This document shows positions 39,651 through 47,670 of a stretch of DNA of 64,000 bases, piece by piece. The stretch lies in assembly GCF_001273775.1 (NCBI RefSeq), contig NZ_CP011801.1:3574001-3638000 (forward strand), in the 5' to 3' direction. The position numbers and the translations under genes are program-made. Positions within the stretch are counted from its first letter, which is position 1. Every line of letters starts with the position of its first letter. Under the pieces are notes generated by a model. The model did no database searches. It was given only the letters and a program-made list of their open reading frames with translations, and was not told where the DNA came from. The DNA is from Nitrospira moscoviensis. Lineage in GTDB: Bacteria; Nitrospirota; Nitrospiria; Nitrospirales; Nitrospiraceae.

Positions 39651-40514
39651 ATGAAAATACTGCTTGCGGTGGACGGATCGGATCACTCCTACGAGGCGGT
39701 GCGCGCGTTGAAGTACGTGTCCCGCGCGGAGGAGCTCCATGTGGCCCATGTGCTCGATGTGCCGACCCCGGCCTATCCGATGATGATGCCGGAAGTGGCC
39801 CAGGAGATCTACGAGACGCTGGAGTGCAACATGCGCGAGGACGGGAACCGGCTGCTGGACAGGATCGTCTCGCTGTTGCCGATGGACAGCGGCCCTGTCA
39901 CGCGGCATTTGGTGGCCGGCTCGCCGGCCGAGCAGATCGTCTCCCTGGCCGAAAAACAGCAGGTGGGGCTCACCCTGCTCGGAACGCGGGGGTTGGGCCC
40001 GATCAAAGAACGTTTGATCGGCAGCGTCGCGCATCGCGTGTTGACCTTCGCTCCGGGGGCGAAGATGATTCTCCCCGGTCCCCTCAAGGCGCTCAGTCAA
40101 ATCCTGCTCCCGCTGCAAGGGGCCGAGGATGCCGACCAGGCGGTGCGCTACCTGCAGCAGCACCCCTTTCGGGAGCCGCCGACGATCACGCTGTTCAGCG
40201 TACTGCCGCACACCAGGCCGCCGTGGCCGGTCGATGCGGCCTCGGCGGAGCATATGGAAACCCATGCGCTCCGGCGCGCCGAGGAGTTTCTGAACGAGAC
40301 CGCCGGCACCCTGTCGGCGATGGGCTATCAGGCGCGGAGCCGGGCCGCGCTCGGCACCCCGGTGGAGGCCATCTTGAAAGAAGCGAAGGGGCTCAACGCG
40401 GACCTCATCCTCCTGGGATCGCGCGGGCGGCGCGGGATGACCCGCATGGTGCTCGGGAGCGTCTCCCATGCGATCCTGCATCAGGCGACGTATCCGCTGA
40501 TGATCTTCGGGTAG
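39651..40514 (+). CDS. Universal stress protein, two UspA domains
   Basis: 287 aa. Starts MKILLAVDGSDHSYEAVRAL and has two Usp domains with LLGTRGLGPIKERLIGSVAH and LLGSRGRRGMTRMVLGSVSH. The first domain ends in LTFAPGAKMILPG rather than the usual CPVLVV. It begins a plus-strand set with an FmdB-like protein and a cytochrome c, divergent from the other stress genes. Confidence 0.9.
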   Translation: MKILLAVDGSDHSYEAVRALKYVSRAEELHVAHVLDVPTPAYPMMMPEVAQEIYETLECNMREDGNRLLDRIVSLLPMDSGPVTRHLVAGSPAEQIVSLAEKQQVGLTLLGTRGLGPIKERLIGSVAHRVLTFAPGAKMILPGPLKALSQILLPLQGAEDADQAVRYLQQHPFREPPTITLFSVLPHTRPPWPVDAASAEHMETHALRRAEEFLNETAGTLSAMGYQARSRAALGTPVEAILKEAKGLNADLILLGSRGRRGMTRMVLGSVSHAILHQATYPLMIFG

Positions 40515-40521
40515 GAGACGG

Positions 40522-40692
40522 ATGGCCATGCCGATGTACGATTACCAATGTTTGGACTGCGGTAAGGAATCGCTGATCGTCGTCACCTTGCGGGAGCACG
40601 AGCGAGGCGACATCCAGTGTCCGGCCTGCGGCAGCAGGAATCTGAAGCAGTTGTTCACATCGTTCATCGCCCACACGACGAAGAAGAGTTAA
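40522..40692 (+). CDS. FmdB-type zinc-ribbon protein
   Basis: A 56-aa protein, MAMPMYDYQCLDCGKESLIV and IQCPACGSRNLKQLFTSF. Paired C-x2-C knuckles (YQCLDCG and CPACG) define the FmdB zinc-ribbon family of putative regulators. Placed 7 bases after the stress protein stop and 5 bases before the cytochrome c start, so one transcript. Confidence 0.85.
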   Translation: MAMPMYDYQCLDCGKESLIVVTLREHERGDIQCPACGSRNLKQLFTSFIAHTTKKS

Positions 40693-40697
40693 AGACC

Positions 40698-41063
40698 ATG
40701 CGGCTGTCGTTCGCCACACGCGGATGGATCTTGTTCACGCTCGGCCTCGCCCCGCCCCTCACCGTCTCCGCGCAGGACTATCCCGCCGACGTGCCGAGGG
40801 GCAAGGCCGTCTACGAGCGCCACTGTCAGTCGTGTCATGGAGTCAGCGGCGACGGCGACGGCCCGGACGCGGCGGCGCTGCGGGTGCCGCCTGCGAACTT
40901 CCAGCGGTTTCGATCGTTTCTCAAATCGGACGAAGAGCTGCTGCGCACCATCGAGCATGGAGTCGTCTTCAGCCCGATGCATTCCTGGCGCGGCCAGCTG
41001 ACCGACAGCGAAATGCAGGATGTGGTGGCCTATATCCGTCTCCTGGCGCAGCAAGGACGGTGA
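40698..41063 (+). CDS. Periplasmic mono-haem cytochrome c
   Basis: 121 aa with a signal peptide (WILFTLGLAPPLTVSAQD) and one haem site CQSCH in RGKAVYERHCQSCHGVSGDG. The axial Met is probably in FSPMHSWRGQLTDSEMQDVV. Small c-type cytochrome, class I. The frame extension to 40617 overlaps the FmdB gene and is rejected. Confidence 0.9.
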   Translation: MRLSFATRGWILFTLGLAPPLTVSAQDYPADVPRGKAVYERHCQSCHGVSGDGDGPDAAALRVPPANFQRFRSFLKSDEELLRTIEHGVVFSPMHSWRGQLTDSEMQDVVAYIRLLAQQGR

Positions 41064-41182
41064 CGATTGAAGTAAGATTTGATGATCCGGTGATTGGGTG
41101 AGGGATCGGATCAGCGCTGCCAGATTCGTGCTTGTACAGAAGCGGAGCTTCACCACATCACCAAATCGTCCTTCATACTTTC

Positions 41183-41764
41183 ATGGCAACCCTCTCCCCC
41201 CATGACGCCCTGCTCATCGCCGATATCCAAAACGATTTCCTGCCCGGCGGCGCCCTTGGCATCCGGGGCGCGGACGCGGTGATCCCGGTCTTGGAGGCGT
41301 ATCTGCACAGATTCGAGACTCAGGGCCTCCCGATATTCCTCACGCGCGATTGGCACCCGCCGGGCCATTGCTCCTTTCGAGAGCAAGGCGGCCCCTGGCC
41401 CGCACATTGTGTGGCGGGAACGCCGGGATCGCTGCCACCGGAGGGTTTTCACACACCGCCGGCGGCGGTCGTCATCTATAAGGCGATCGAACCCGACCGC
41501 GAGGCCTACTCGGCGTTTCAAGACACCCTGCTGCACCGCCATCTGCACGCGCTCGGCGTGCGCCGCCTGTTCATCGGCGGGCTGGCCACCGACTACTGCG
41601 TGCTGAACAGCGTGAAAGACGCGAGACGGCTGGGCTACGACGTTCGTCTCCTCAAAGACGGCATCAAGGCCGTGGACGTCCAACCCGGAGACGGGCGGCG
41701 CGCTGAAGAGGAGATGATCCGGCTGGGTGCCGTGCCCGTCACGCTGGAGGCAATGGCGGCATGA
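41183..41764 (+). CDS. pncA: Nicotinamidase
   Basis: 193 aa. Isochorismatase-fold amidase with all expected residues: catalytic Asp in LLIADIQNDFLPGGAL, metal-binding D-x-H in FLTRDWHPPGHCSF, Lys in VVIYKAIEPD and the nucleophile Cys in GLATDYCVLNSV. It hydrolyses nicotinamide to nicotinate for NAD salvage. Overlaps pncB by ATGA, so both salvage steps are co-translated. Confidence 0.93.
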   Translation: MATLSPHDALLIADIQNDFLPGGALGIRGADAVIPVLEAYLHRFETQGLPIFLTRDWHPPGHCSFREQGGPWPAHCVAGTPGSLPPEGFHTPPAAVVIYKAIEPDREAYSAFQDTLLHRHLHALGVRRLFIGGLATDYCVLNSVKDARRLGYDVRLLKDGIKAVDVQPGDGRRAEEEMIRLGAVPVTLEAMAA

Positions 41765-43134
41765 TGCCCTGGTCGAGCACGCTCCTCACCGACCTGTACG
41801 AGCTGACCATGGCGCACGCCTACCTCCAGCATGGCATGGAGCAGCCAGCGGTCTTCGAATTTTTCGTGCGCAAGTTGCCGGCCCGTCGCCAGTTCCTGAT
41901 CGCCGCAGGGCTGGAGCAGGTGATCGAGTTTCTCTTGCAGCTGCGCCTCACGGACGAAGAAGTCCGGTGGCTCGAGTCCACCGGGCGATTCGCTCCGGCC
42001 TTGCTCGACTATCTGCGCCGCCTGCGCTTCGCCGGCGACGTGGAGGCCGTGCCGGAAGGAACGATCTTCTTCCCGCATGAGCCGATCCTGCGCATCACCG
42101 CTCCCCTGCCGGTAGCCCAGCTCGTGGAAAGCCGCGTCATGAACTTGCTCAACTTCCAAACCATGATCGCCTCGAAAGCCGCGCGGTCCGTTCTCGTCGC
42201 GGGCGGCAAGCCGCTCATCGATTTCGGGCTGCGCCGGGCGCACGGCGCCGAAGCTGGCTTGCTGGCAGCCCGGGCCAGCTATCTCGCCGGCTTCGCCGGG
42301 ACGGCGACGGTACTGGCCGGCATGGCCTACGGCATTCCGCTGTACGGCACGATGGCCCATTCGTTCGTGCAGGCGCATCAGGATGAAGCCGCGGCCTTCG
42401 CGCACTTTGCGGAGTCGCAACCGGACAACATCCTCTTGTTGATCGACACCTATGACACCGAGGAAGCGGCGCGCAAAGTCGTCCGCTTGGCGCCGGCGCT
42501 GCGTGCGAGAGGGCTGTCCGTGAAAGGTGTGCGGCTGGACAGCGGCGATCTGGGCGACCATGCCAGAAAGGTCCGGCGTATTTTGGATGACGGAGGACTC
42601 ACGAACGCACAGATCCTCGCGAGCGGCAACCTGGATGAGTACCGCTTGAAGGAATTGGTCGACAGCGGCGCGCCGATCGACAGCTTCGCCATTGGCACGG
42701 CCATGACGACGTCGAGCGACGCCCCGTCGTTGGATTGCGCATACAAATTACAAGCCTACGCCGGCCGGCCCTGCCGCAAGCGGTCGGAGGGCAAGGCCAC
42801 CTGGCCGGGAGCCAAACAGGTGTACCGGCACTACGATGACGCGGGACAACCGGCCTTCGACGTGGTCACGACCGCGAGCGACCGGCAGACTGGCACGCGG
42901 CTGCTGGAATCGGTCGTCAAAGACGGCCGGCGCGTGGCGCCGGCTCCATCGCTCGACGACATCCGGCGCCTGGTGGCGACACAGCTCACGCAGCTTCCCG
43001 CCCGACTCCGGACGCTGGAGCAGGCCCCTCCCTATGAAGTTCGGATCGCGCCGGCGCTTCAGGAATTGGCGCAGGCATTGGACCAAAATGAACCGGCTCT
43101 CGTCACGGGGAGCACACAAGGAGACCGTGGATGA
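41761..43134 (+). CDS. pncB: Nicotinate phosphoribosyltransferase
   Basis: 457 aa. Begins with the diagnostic LLTDLYELTMAHAYLQHGM, followed by VFEFFVRKLPARRQFLIAAG, LIDFGLRRAHGAEAGLLAAR, GTMAHSFVQAHQDE, IDTYDTEEAARKV and VRLDSGDLGDHARKVR. It converts nicotinate and PRPP into NaMN. Follows pncA and overlaps the pentapeptide-repeat gene, giving a compact NAD salvage operon. Confidence 0.95.
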   Translation: MMPWSSTLLTDLYELTMAHAYLQHGMEQPAVFEFFVRKLPARRQFLIAAGLEQVIEFLLQLRLTDEEVRWLESTGRFAPALLDYLRRLRFAGDVEAVPEGTIFFPHEPILRITAPLPVAQLVESRVMNLLNFQTMIASKAARSVLVAGGKPLIDFGLRRAHGAEAGLLAARASYLAGFAGTATVLAGMAYGIPLYGTMAHSFVQAHQDEAAAFAHFAESQPDNILLLIDTYDTEEAARKVVRLAPALRARGLSVKGVRLDSGDLGDHARKVRRILDDGGLTNAQILASGNLDEYRLKELVDSGAPIDSFAIGTAMTTSSDAPSLDCAYKLQAYAGRPCRKRSEGKATWPGAKQVYRHYDDAGQPAFDVVTTASDRQTGTRLLESVVKDGRRVAPAPSLDDIRRLVATQLTQLPARLRTLEQAPPYEVRIAPALQELAQALDQNEPALVTGSTQGDRG

Positions 43135-44537
43135 CCATCGGAAGATCGGGCCGCTTGCTCGTCTCTCTTTTCCTCACAGGACTCGTTGCGATCGGGTCGG
43201 CTTCGGTCTTCGAGGCGTCAGCGGCCGCCTGTGACGGCGCCTACAAGGGCACAGCGGTGTCCGCCAAGGAATTGCAGGCGCTCCTCCAGTCCCATGCGCG
43301 GTGGCTCGAACACCCCGATAGAACGGATGGAAAACGGGCGGAGCTCTGCCGGGCCAATCTGAGTCGCGCGTCGCTCGCCGGAGCGAATCTGGAACGAGCG
43401 GGGTTGGAAGGGGCCTCGCTCCGCCACGCCCATCTCGCACAGAGCAGTCTGGCGCAAACCAGCGCCGCCGGAGCCGATTTCACCAAAGCGCTCTTGGAAG
43501 ACAGCAATCTGTCGGGCGCCGACCTGCGCCGCGCCAATCTGTCCGGCGCGAACCTGTCCCGGTCCATCGGCGATGAAGCGGCACTGTACAACGCGCTGCT
43601 CGCCGGCGCGCGGCTGCGGGAGTCGTCGTTCGAGCGGGCTCACCTCGAAGGCGGAGACCTGACCGGCGCGGATCTGGCCCATGCCGATTTCGTCGACGCG
43701 TATTTTTACGGCGCGACACTGCATCACGCGATCCTGACCGGCGCCGATTTGACGGGTGCCGACCTTCGGCGAACGAACCTGACCAAGGCGAATGCGCAAC
43801 AGGCCAATTTCCAGGGAGCGCTTTTCGATCATGCCGTGCTCGACCAGGCGAAGTTCTCGGAAGCCGACATGGAAGGCGCCTACCTGGACGAGGCGAGCTT
43901 GCGCAACACGAACTTGCGGGATGCGATTCTCCGCGGGGCCGACATGCGCTATGTGAACTTGGCGGGGGCCGCTTTGCAGCAGGCGGACTTGGAAGGAGCC
44001 AATCTGGAAGGAGCCAGCCTGGTGAAGGCGACGCTGCAGGCGGCCAAGCTGCGGATGGTGATTTTCTACCAGGCCCGTCTCGATCACGCCGATTTCCGGG
44101 ACGCCCATCTCTATCGGGCCGTGCTGATCGGCGCGCGGGGGCAACAGACCGCATTTACGAAAGCCGACTTGAGCGAAATCTACGCGCCGAAAGCCGTACT
44201 GCCGCAAGGGCAATTCAACGAAGCGAAACTGGAATTCGCCAATCTCGTGGCGGCGGACCTAGCCGGGGCCAATTTCAACCACGCCGACCTCCAACATGCC
44301 AATCTGCAGGAGGCCAATCTGCAAGGGGCGTCACTGGCCGGAGCCGATTTGACCGCGGCGCGGTTGGACTCCGCCAACCTGCAGCGCACAAACCTGCGCG
44401 GCGCCAACCTCGCGGCCGCGGTCGGCCTGACTCAAGCGCAGCTCGACGCCGCCTGCGTCGATGAACAGACGCGCGTGCCGTCCGACCTCCACCATCCGGC
44501 TCCCTGCAGCACGGCACCGAGCAAGAAAGCGCCATGA
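43131..44537 (+). CDS. Secreted pentapeptide-repeat protein
   Basis: 468 aa. A signal peptide (LLVSLFLTGLVAIGSASVFE) is followed by about 75 tandem A(D/N)LXX units forming a right-handed quadrilateral beta helix, for example ANLSRASLAGANLERAGLEG and ADLTGADLRRTNLTKANAQQ. The last about 30 residues have Cys pairs (DAACVDEQT, PAPCS). Pentapeptide proteins can mimic DNA or bind partners; the exported location argues against DNA gyrase binding. Coupled to pncB and the hydrolase by 4-base overlaps. Confidence 0.88.
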   Translation: MTIGRSGRLLVSLFLTGLVAIGSASVFEASAAACDGAYKGTAVSAKELQALLQSHARWLEHPDRTDGKRAELCRANLSRASLAGANLERAGLEGASLRHAHLAQSSLAQTSAAGADFTKALLEDSNLSGADLRRANLSGANLSRSIGDEAALYNALLAGARLRESSFERAHLEGGDLTGADLAHADFVDAYFYGATLHHAILTGADLTGADLRRTNLTKANAQQANFQGALFDHAVLDQAKFSEADMEGAYLDEASLRNTNLRDAILRGADMRYVNLAGAALQQADLEGANLEGASLVKATLQAAKLRMVIFYQARLDHADFRDAHLYRAVLIGARGQQTAFTKADLSEIYAPKAVLPQGQFNEAKLEFANLVAADLAGANFNHADLQHANLQEANLQGASLAGADLTAARLDSANLQRTNLRGANLAAAVGLTQAQLDAACVDEQTRVPSDLHHPAPCSTAPSKKAP

Positions 44538-45172
44538 CCGCTCATGAGGAAGATGTCCGAATCACGGCGGGACGGCTGTCCCTCGACGGCATCCTGGGCC
44601 TCCCCGCAAGGGCGCGCGGCGTCGTCCTGTTCGCGCATGGCAGCGGCAGCGGGCGCTTGAGCCCGCGCAACAACTTCGTCGCCCGCCAGTTGCAGCAGCA
44701 GGGTCTGGCGACGCTCCTTCTGGATTTGCTGACGCCGGACGAGGCCGACGATCGCCGCAAGGTCTTCGACATCGACTTGCTGGCCGATCGCGTGTTGATG
44801 GCAAAAGCCTGGCTGGAGCAGGACGCGCGGACGTCGCGCCGGCACATCGGCTACTTCGGCGCCAGCACCGGCGCCGGCGCGGCGCTGCAAGCGGCGGCCC
44901 GAGAGCCCTCGAACATCAAGGCGGTGGTGTCGCGAGGCGGCCGGCCTGACCTGGCCGAACCCTATCTGCCGAGGGTGACGGCGCCGACGTTGCTGATCGT
45001 CGGCGGCGACGATGAACCGGTGATCGACATGAACCGGTCCGCCTACGATCTACTAACCTGCGAGAAAAAGCTGATCATCGTCCCCGGCGCCACACATCTT
45101 TTCGAAGAACCGGGCACGCTGGAGCACGTGGCGGAGGAAGCGGGCAAGTGGTTTGTGCGGTTTGTTTCGTGA
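44534..45172 (+). CDS. Alpha/beta hydrolase (dienelactone hydrolase family)
   Basis: 212 aa. Serine-hydrolase fold: oxyanion segment VLFAHGSGSGRLSPRNNFVA, nucleophile elbow FGASTGAGAALQ (Ser), acid VGGDDEPVID and His in VPGATHLFEEPGTLE. This short subfamily is often next to phosphoribosyltransferase domains. The substrate is unknown. A second copy of its last 93 bases lies at 45686-45781. Confidence 0.85.
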   Translation: MTAHEEDVRITAGRLSLDGILGLPARARGVVLFAHGSGSGRLSPRNNFVARQLQQQGLATLLLDLLTPDEADDRRKVFDIDLLADRVLMAKAWLEQDARTSRRHIGYFGASTGAGAALQAAAREPSNIKAVVSRGGRPDLAEPYLPRVTAPTLLIVGGDDEPVIDMNRSAYDLLTCEKKLIIVPGATHLFEEPGTLEHVAEEAGKWFVRFVS

Positions 45173-45235
45173 ACCCCGATGCTCCGTACGAAGCTGCTGA
45201 GAGTTTCCCTCTAGAGCAGACCCAGAAAGGCATAC

Positions 45236-45463
45236 TCAAGCAACCCGTTCCTTCGAACGCTTCTGCTCCACGGCGATCTGCCCCTCAGCACCGAATACGG
45301 CGAGCAATCTGACAATCGACTTCAAAGACACGCCCGCATCCTCAGGGTCTAACAATCGTTGAACCTGAGAAGGTCCCGTTCCCAATATCTTTTGCAGCGC
45401 GTTGACACCTATGCCTTGGGCTTTCATCATTGCCCGCAGCTTCATGACGAACTGGCGCTTCAT
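45236..45463 (-). CDS. Small XRE-type HTH protein (antitoxin-like)
   Basis: A 75-aa protein with one helix-turn-helix: MMKAQGIGVNALQKILGTGP, SQVQRLLDPEDAGVSLKSIV. The SQVQRLLDP segment matches the RLLDPDN-type HTH of small antitoxin-like pairs whose partner gene precedes by an ATGA overlap, as here. No toxin domain is visible. Probably autoregulatory. Confidence 0.7.
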   Translation of the reverse strand: MKRQFVMKLRAMMKAQGIGVNALQKILGTGPSQVQRLLDPEDAGVSLKSIVRLLAVFGAEGQIAVEQKRSKERVA

Positions 45464-45576
45464 GGCACCGGCAATAACCTCGCCTTGAATGCGTCACCTT
45501 GTTCTGCCAGCCAGTTATCGAATGAACTGCCCGCAGCCGTGGCCTTGGATTGCTTCCTAGCCTTCATGTCGCTCAT
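45460..45576 (-). CDS. Small partner of the HTH protein
   Basis: About 38 aa from MSDMKARKQSKATAAGSSFD, ending NWLAEQGDAFKARLLPVP. GSSFD(D/N)(F/W)L is the start seen in small proteins paired with this HTH type, whose usual length is 90-100 residues, so this one appears shortened. Overlaps the HTH gene by 4 bases. Start uncertain (45576, 45567 or 45618). Confidence 0.45.
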   Translation of the reverse strand: MSDMKARKQSKATAAGSSFDNWLAEQGDAFKARLLPVP

Positions 45577-45685
45577 CTCTCTTGATAGTCCTGTAACCGG
45601 CGCATTCCTTTGACTCATGAGCCACGGACACTCTGAATTGTGGTAGTGCTGTGCAAGCTCTCCAGGTTTCCAGAGGGGCATATTC

Positions 45686-45781
45686 ATCGCCGGCGCGACG
45701 CACCTCTTCAAAGAACCGGGCACGCTGGAGCAAGTGGCGGAGGAAGCGGGGAAGAAGTGGTTTGTGCGGCATTTACCGTGA
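45686..45781 (+). pseudogene. Duplicated 3' end of the dienelactone hydrolase gene
   Basis: This stretch reads GATHLFKEPGTLEQVAEEAG then KKWFVRHLP and a stop. It matches GATHLFEEPGTLEHVAEEAG and KWFVRFVS at the end of the hydrolase gene (45080-45172). Exact runs of about 20 bases are shared. No upstream part of the gene is present, so this is a remnant. It flanks the HTH pair on the other side. Confidence 0.75.
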
Positions 45782-46063
45782 GGGCTTGGATACGATGCGC
45801 CCAAAGACGGCCTTGTGAGATACCCACTGCCCTTTCTCTGCTTGCTTCAGGGACCGACGAAGCGCACGCATCGACTTCTGATCGCTGAGGATCTCGACAG
45901 TCTCCATGAACCCCCCGAACTGCTCTATGCTCAGCAGTACAGCTAAGGGAACACCGTCACGCGTGATCGCGACAACTTCCTGTTTCTGGTTTATCCGGGA
46001 GATGAGGTCCAAGAGCCTATTCTGTGCTTCACTGACAGACATAAATTGGTCCACCTGCAGCAT
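45773..46063 (-). CDS. Phd/YefM-type antitoxin (orphan)
   Basis: 96 aa. Phd-type N terminus MSVSEAQNRLLDLISRINQK, then VVAITRDGVPLAVLLSIEQF. The C-terminal arm (LRRSLKQAEKGQWVSHKAVF) would contact a RelE/YoeB or Doc toxin. No such toxin gene follows on the minus strand; the 3' side is the hydrolase fragment, so the toxin may have been lost. The starts at 46063 and 46042 are both possible. Confidence 0.8.
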   Translation of the reverse strand: MLQVDQFMSVSEAQNRLLDLISRINQKQEVVAITRDGVPLAVLLSIEQFGGFMETVEILSDQKSMRALRRSLKQAEKGQWVSHKAVFGRIVSKPSR

Positions 46064-46078
46064 GACTTCCCCCTTCCC

Positions 46079-46498
46079 TCACGATCTCATCGCGACAGCG
46101 GAACGCAGGCTTCGAATATCGGCCGGAGAAAAATCTCTGAACGCACAGGGCTGCTCACTCATGTTGCTACCATTAAAATATACAGCCATCATGGTCGCTT
46201 TGGATTCGTCAGAGTAGACCAACCGAAGGAAGCTAGACTTTCCATCAGCATGCTTTACTGAAATACTGAAACCATTAAATGCTGGTGGTGTAACAAGGCA
46301 GTATCGCCAACCTGCAGTGTGATTTCTCAGCCATATAGATAGCGCTTCAACCTGCTGTGCCGTCAACACCCTTTCGACTGTTTGGCCGTTAACGGTGTCC
46401 CATACAGTGCCCGATATGAGGGCGGGCATTTCTTCTCGGCAAGCATTGATGAGCAGGCTGAACGAAATCACAATGAGGCAGGCAGCATAGCGCATCAT
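46079..46498 (-). CDS. Unrecognised small lipoprotein
   Basis: About 139 aa starting MMRYAACLIVISFSLLINAC (lipobox INAC). A mixed domain follows: VWDTVNGQTVERVLTAQQVE, LRNHTAGWRYCLVTPPAFNG, FNGSNMSEQPCAF. Two later Cys may be bridged. No family recognised. Base composition is lower in GC than the flanks, suggesting transfer. Confidence 0.55.
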   Translation of the reverse strand: MMRYAACLIVISFSLLINACREEMPALISGTVWDTVNGQTVERVLTAQQVEALSIWLRNHTAGWRYCLVTPPAFNGFSISVKHADGKSSFLRLVYSDESKATMMAVYFNGSNMSEQPCAFRDFSPADIRSLRSAVAMRS

Positions 46499-46526
46499 TT
46501 GTTGTCGCGCAGCTCGATTTGTTTCT

Positions 46527-46805
46527 TTACTCTTTGATGTCAAATCGTTTTCTAAAATCGCGCTCCTCGCGTAATTCCCACCGCCGAATACAGTATCCGA
46601 TCAGCAGCGCAATAGGAATGAGCGCCAATAACACGAGTCGCCCGATGTAGTTCCACTCTGCTCCATTAAGATCGTAAAAAGTGTCGAACCCATGCTCAGA
46701 TCTCACCTTCTGGACAGTGCGGAGCACTATGACGAGGGCCGCCATGCATACGAACAGTCCGGCCACCGTTGTTCCGATCCATCGAATCACTCGCCGAACC
46801 TTCAC
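46527..46805 (-). CDS. Unrecognised two-helix membrane protein
   Basis: About 92 aa from GTG 46805: a transmembrane helix IGTTVAGLFVCMAALVIVL, a soluble loop (RSEHGFDTFYDLNGAEWNY) and a second helix LVLLALIPIALLIGYC with a charged end. The frame is open to ATG 46874, but that extension (MDGNSRSVVVGQDAFF) looks like out-of-frame sequence of the small ORF beside it. No family recognised. Confidence 0.5.
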   Translation of the reverse strand: MKVRRVIRWIGTTVAGLFVCMAALVIVLRTVQKVRSEHGFDTFYDLNGAEWNYIGRLVLLALIPIALLIGYCIRRWELREERDFRKRFDIKE

Positions 46806-46816
46806 TTGTATAGCCT

Positions 46817-46936
46817 TTACGATCGAAAAGAACGCATCTTGCCCAACCACAACACTGCGGCTATTCCCATCCAAAAGATCAGAGCATTTAGCGTGATCAC
46901 GTTCACCGCAAATCCGTGGCGTGTGTGAATGCCCAC
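46817..46936 (-). CDS. Possible 39-aa membrane peptide
   Basis: A GTG frame reading VGIHTRHGFAVNVITLNALI and FWMGIAAVLWLGKMRSFRS, with one hydrophobic helix. It ends 11 bases before the likely start of the next membrane protein, suggesting a tandem pair. No ribosome-binding site is clear. 46937-47115 holds nothing I can name. Confidence 0.3.
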   Translation of the reverse strand: MGIHTRHGFAVNVITLNALIFWMGIAAVLWLGKMRSFRS

Positions 46937-47115
46937 GGTGACGCGTCTTTCATGATATCGGTCACGTGCCAAAACAAACGAACGGCGTAGGTTTGGCTAG
47001 AAGCGAAACACGGATCATAGTGAGTCCCCTAAGCATTCCTCCCTGAAACCTAGCCTGTGAGCGAAGGTTCGTCAAAAGAATCGGCGGTTCGGAACTGCGT
47101 GATGTGAGGCAACCC

Positions 47116-47670
47116 CTAAAGAGTAATGTCCTTCACGACTTGCATGATCATTCTTGCCCCCGCATCTGCTTCAACCTTCCTCGTATCTACTCTCACCTCC
47201 GGATTCAGCGGCGGTTCGTAAGGACTTTGCAAGCCCGGCACGGTGGATGTTTCTCCGCGTTGGCCCCGCTGATACGTCCCTTTATAGTCACGCTGGATGG
47301 CGAGCTCCAACGGACATTCGATGGCGACTTCGATGAACTTGGGAATCAGGCTTCTGGCACAATCGCGGTAGGCGCGTTTCGTCGCCGTCGCATCGAAGAT
47401 GACCGTCACGCCATGGGCCACAAGGCGGGCACCCATGAAGGCGAGCGCGCGATAGAACAGATCGCGTTCTTGCTCCGAATAGGTCGGAGTGGGAGTAAGG
47501 AGGCGGCGCACGGCATCCGACTCCAACACTTCCACCGTGCAACCCAGCGCCTCCAGCTTCGGCTTGAGCGCCGCGGCGATCGTGCTCTTGCCCGACGCCG
47601 GCAGCCCGGTGAGCCAGATGGCCAGAGCAGGATGGTGATGAGTGATGGGTGATGGGTGATCACTCATCAC
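47116..47670 (-). CDS. cysC: Adenylylsulfate kinase-like protein
   Basis: 184 aa. P-loop kinase of the APS kinase family: AIWLTGLPASGKSTIAAALK (Walker A), VLESDAVRRLLTPTPTYSEQ (LDGD-type segment is ESDAVR), FDATATKRAYRDCARSLIPK, FIEVAIECPLELAIQRDYKG and a PYEPPLNPEVRVDT tail. APS kinases carry a similar E-x-P-x-x-P-E segment. It phosphorylates APS or a sugar/nucleoside substrate. The N-terminal 14 residues come from a GTGATG repeat. Coupled to the upstream phosphotransferase gene. Confidence 0.82.
   Translation of the reverse strand: MMSDHPSPITHHHPALAIWLTGLPASGKSTIAAALKPKLEALGCTVEVLESDAVRRLLTPTPTYSEQERDLFYRALAFMGARLVAHGVTVIFDATATKRAYRDCARSLIPKFIEVAIECPLELAIQRDYKGTYQRGQRGETSTVPGLQSPYEPPLNPEVRVDTRKVEADAGARMIMQVVKDITL
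47635..47667. repeat. Low-complexity GTGATG(A/G) repeat at the cysC start
   Basis: GTGATGAGTGATGGGTGATGGGTGATCACTCATCAC is an irregular TGATG-type repeat with a short palindrome (GTGATCACTC). A similar TCACTC-type run lies at 38225-38248. These may be replication-slippage tracts; they shift the apparent N terminus of CysC. Confidence 0.5.
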
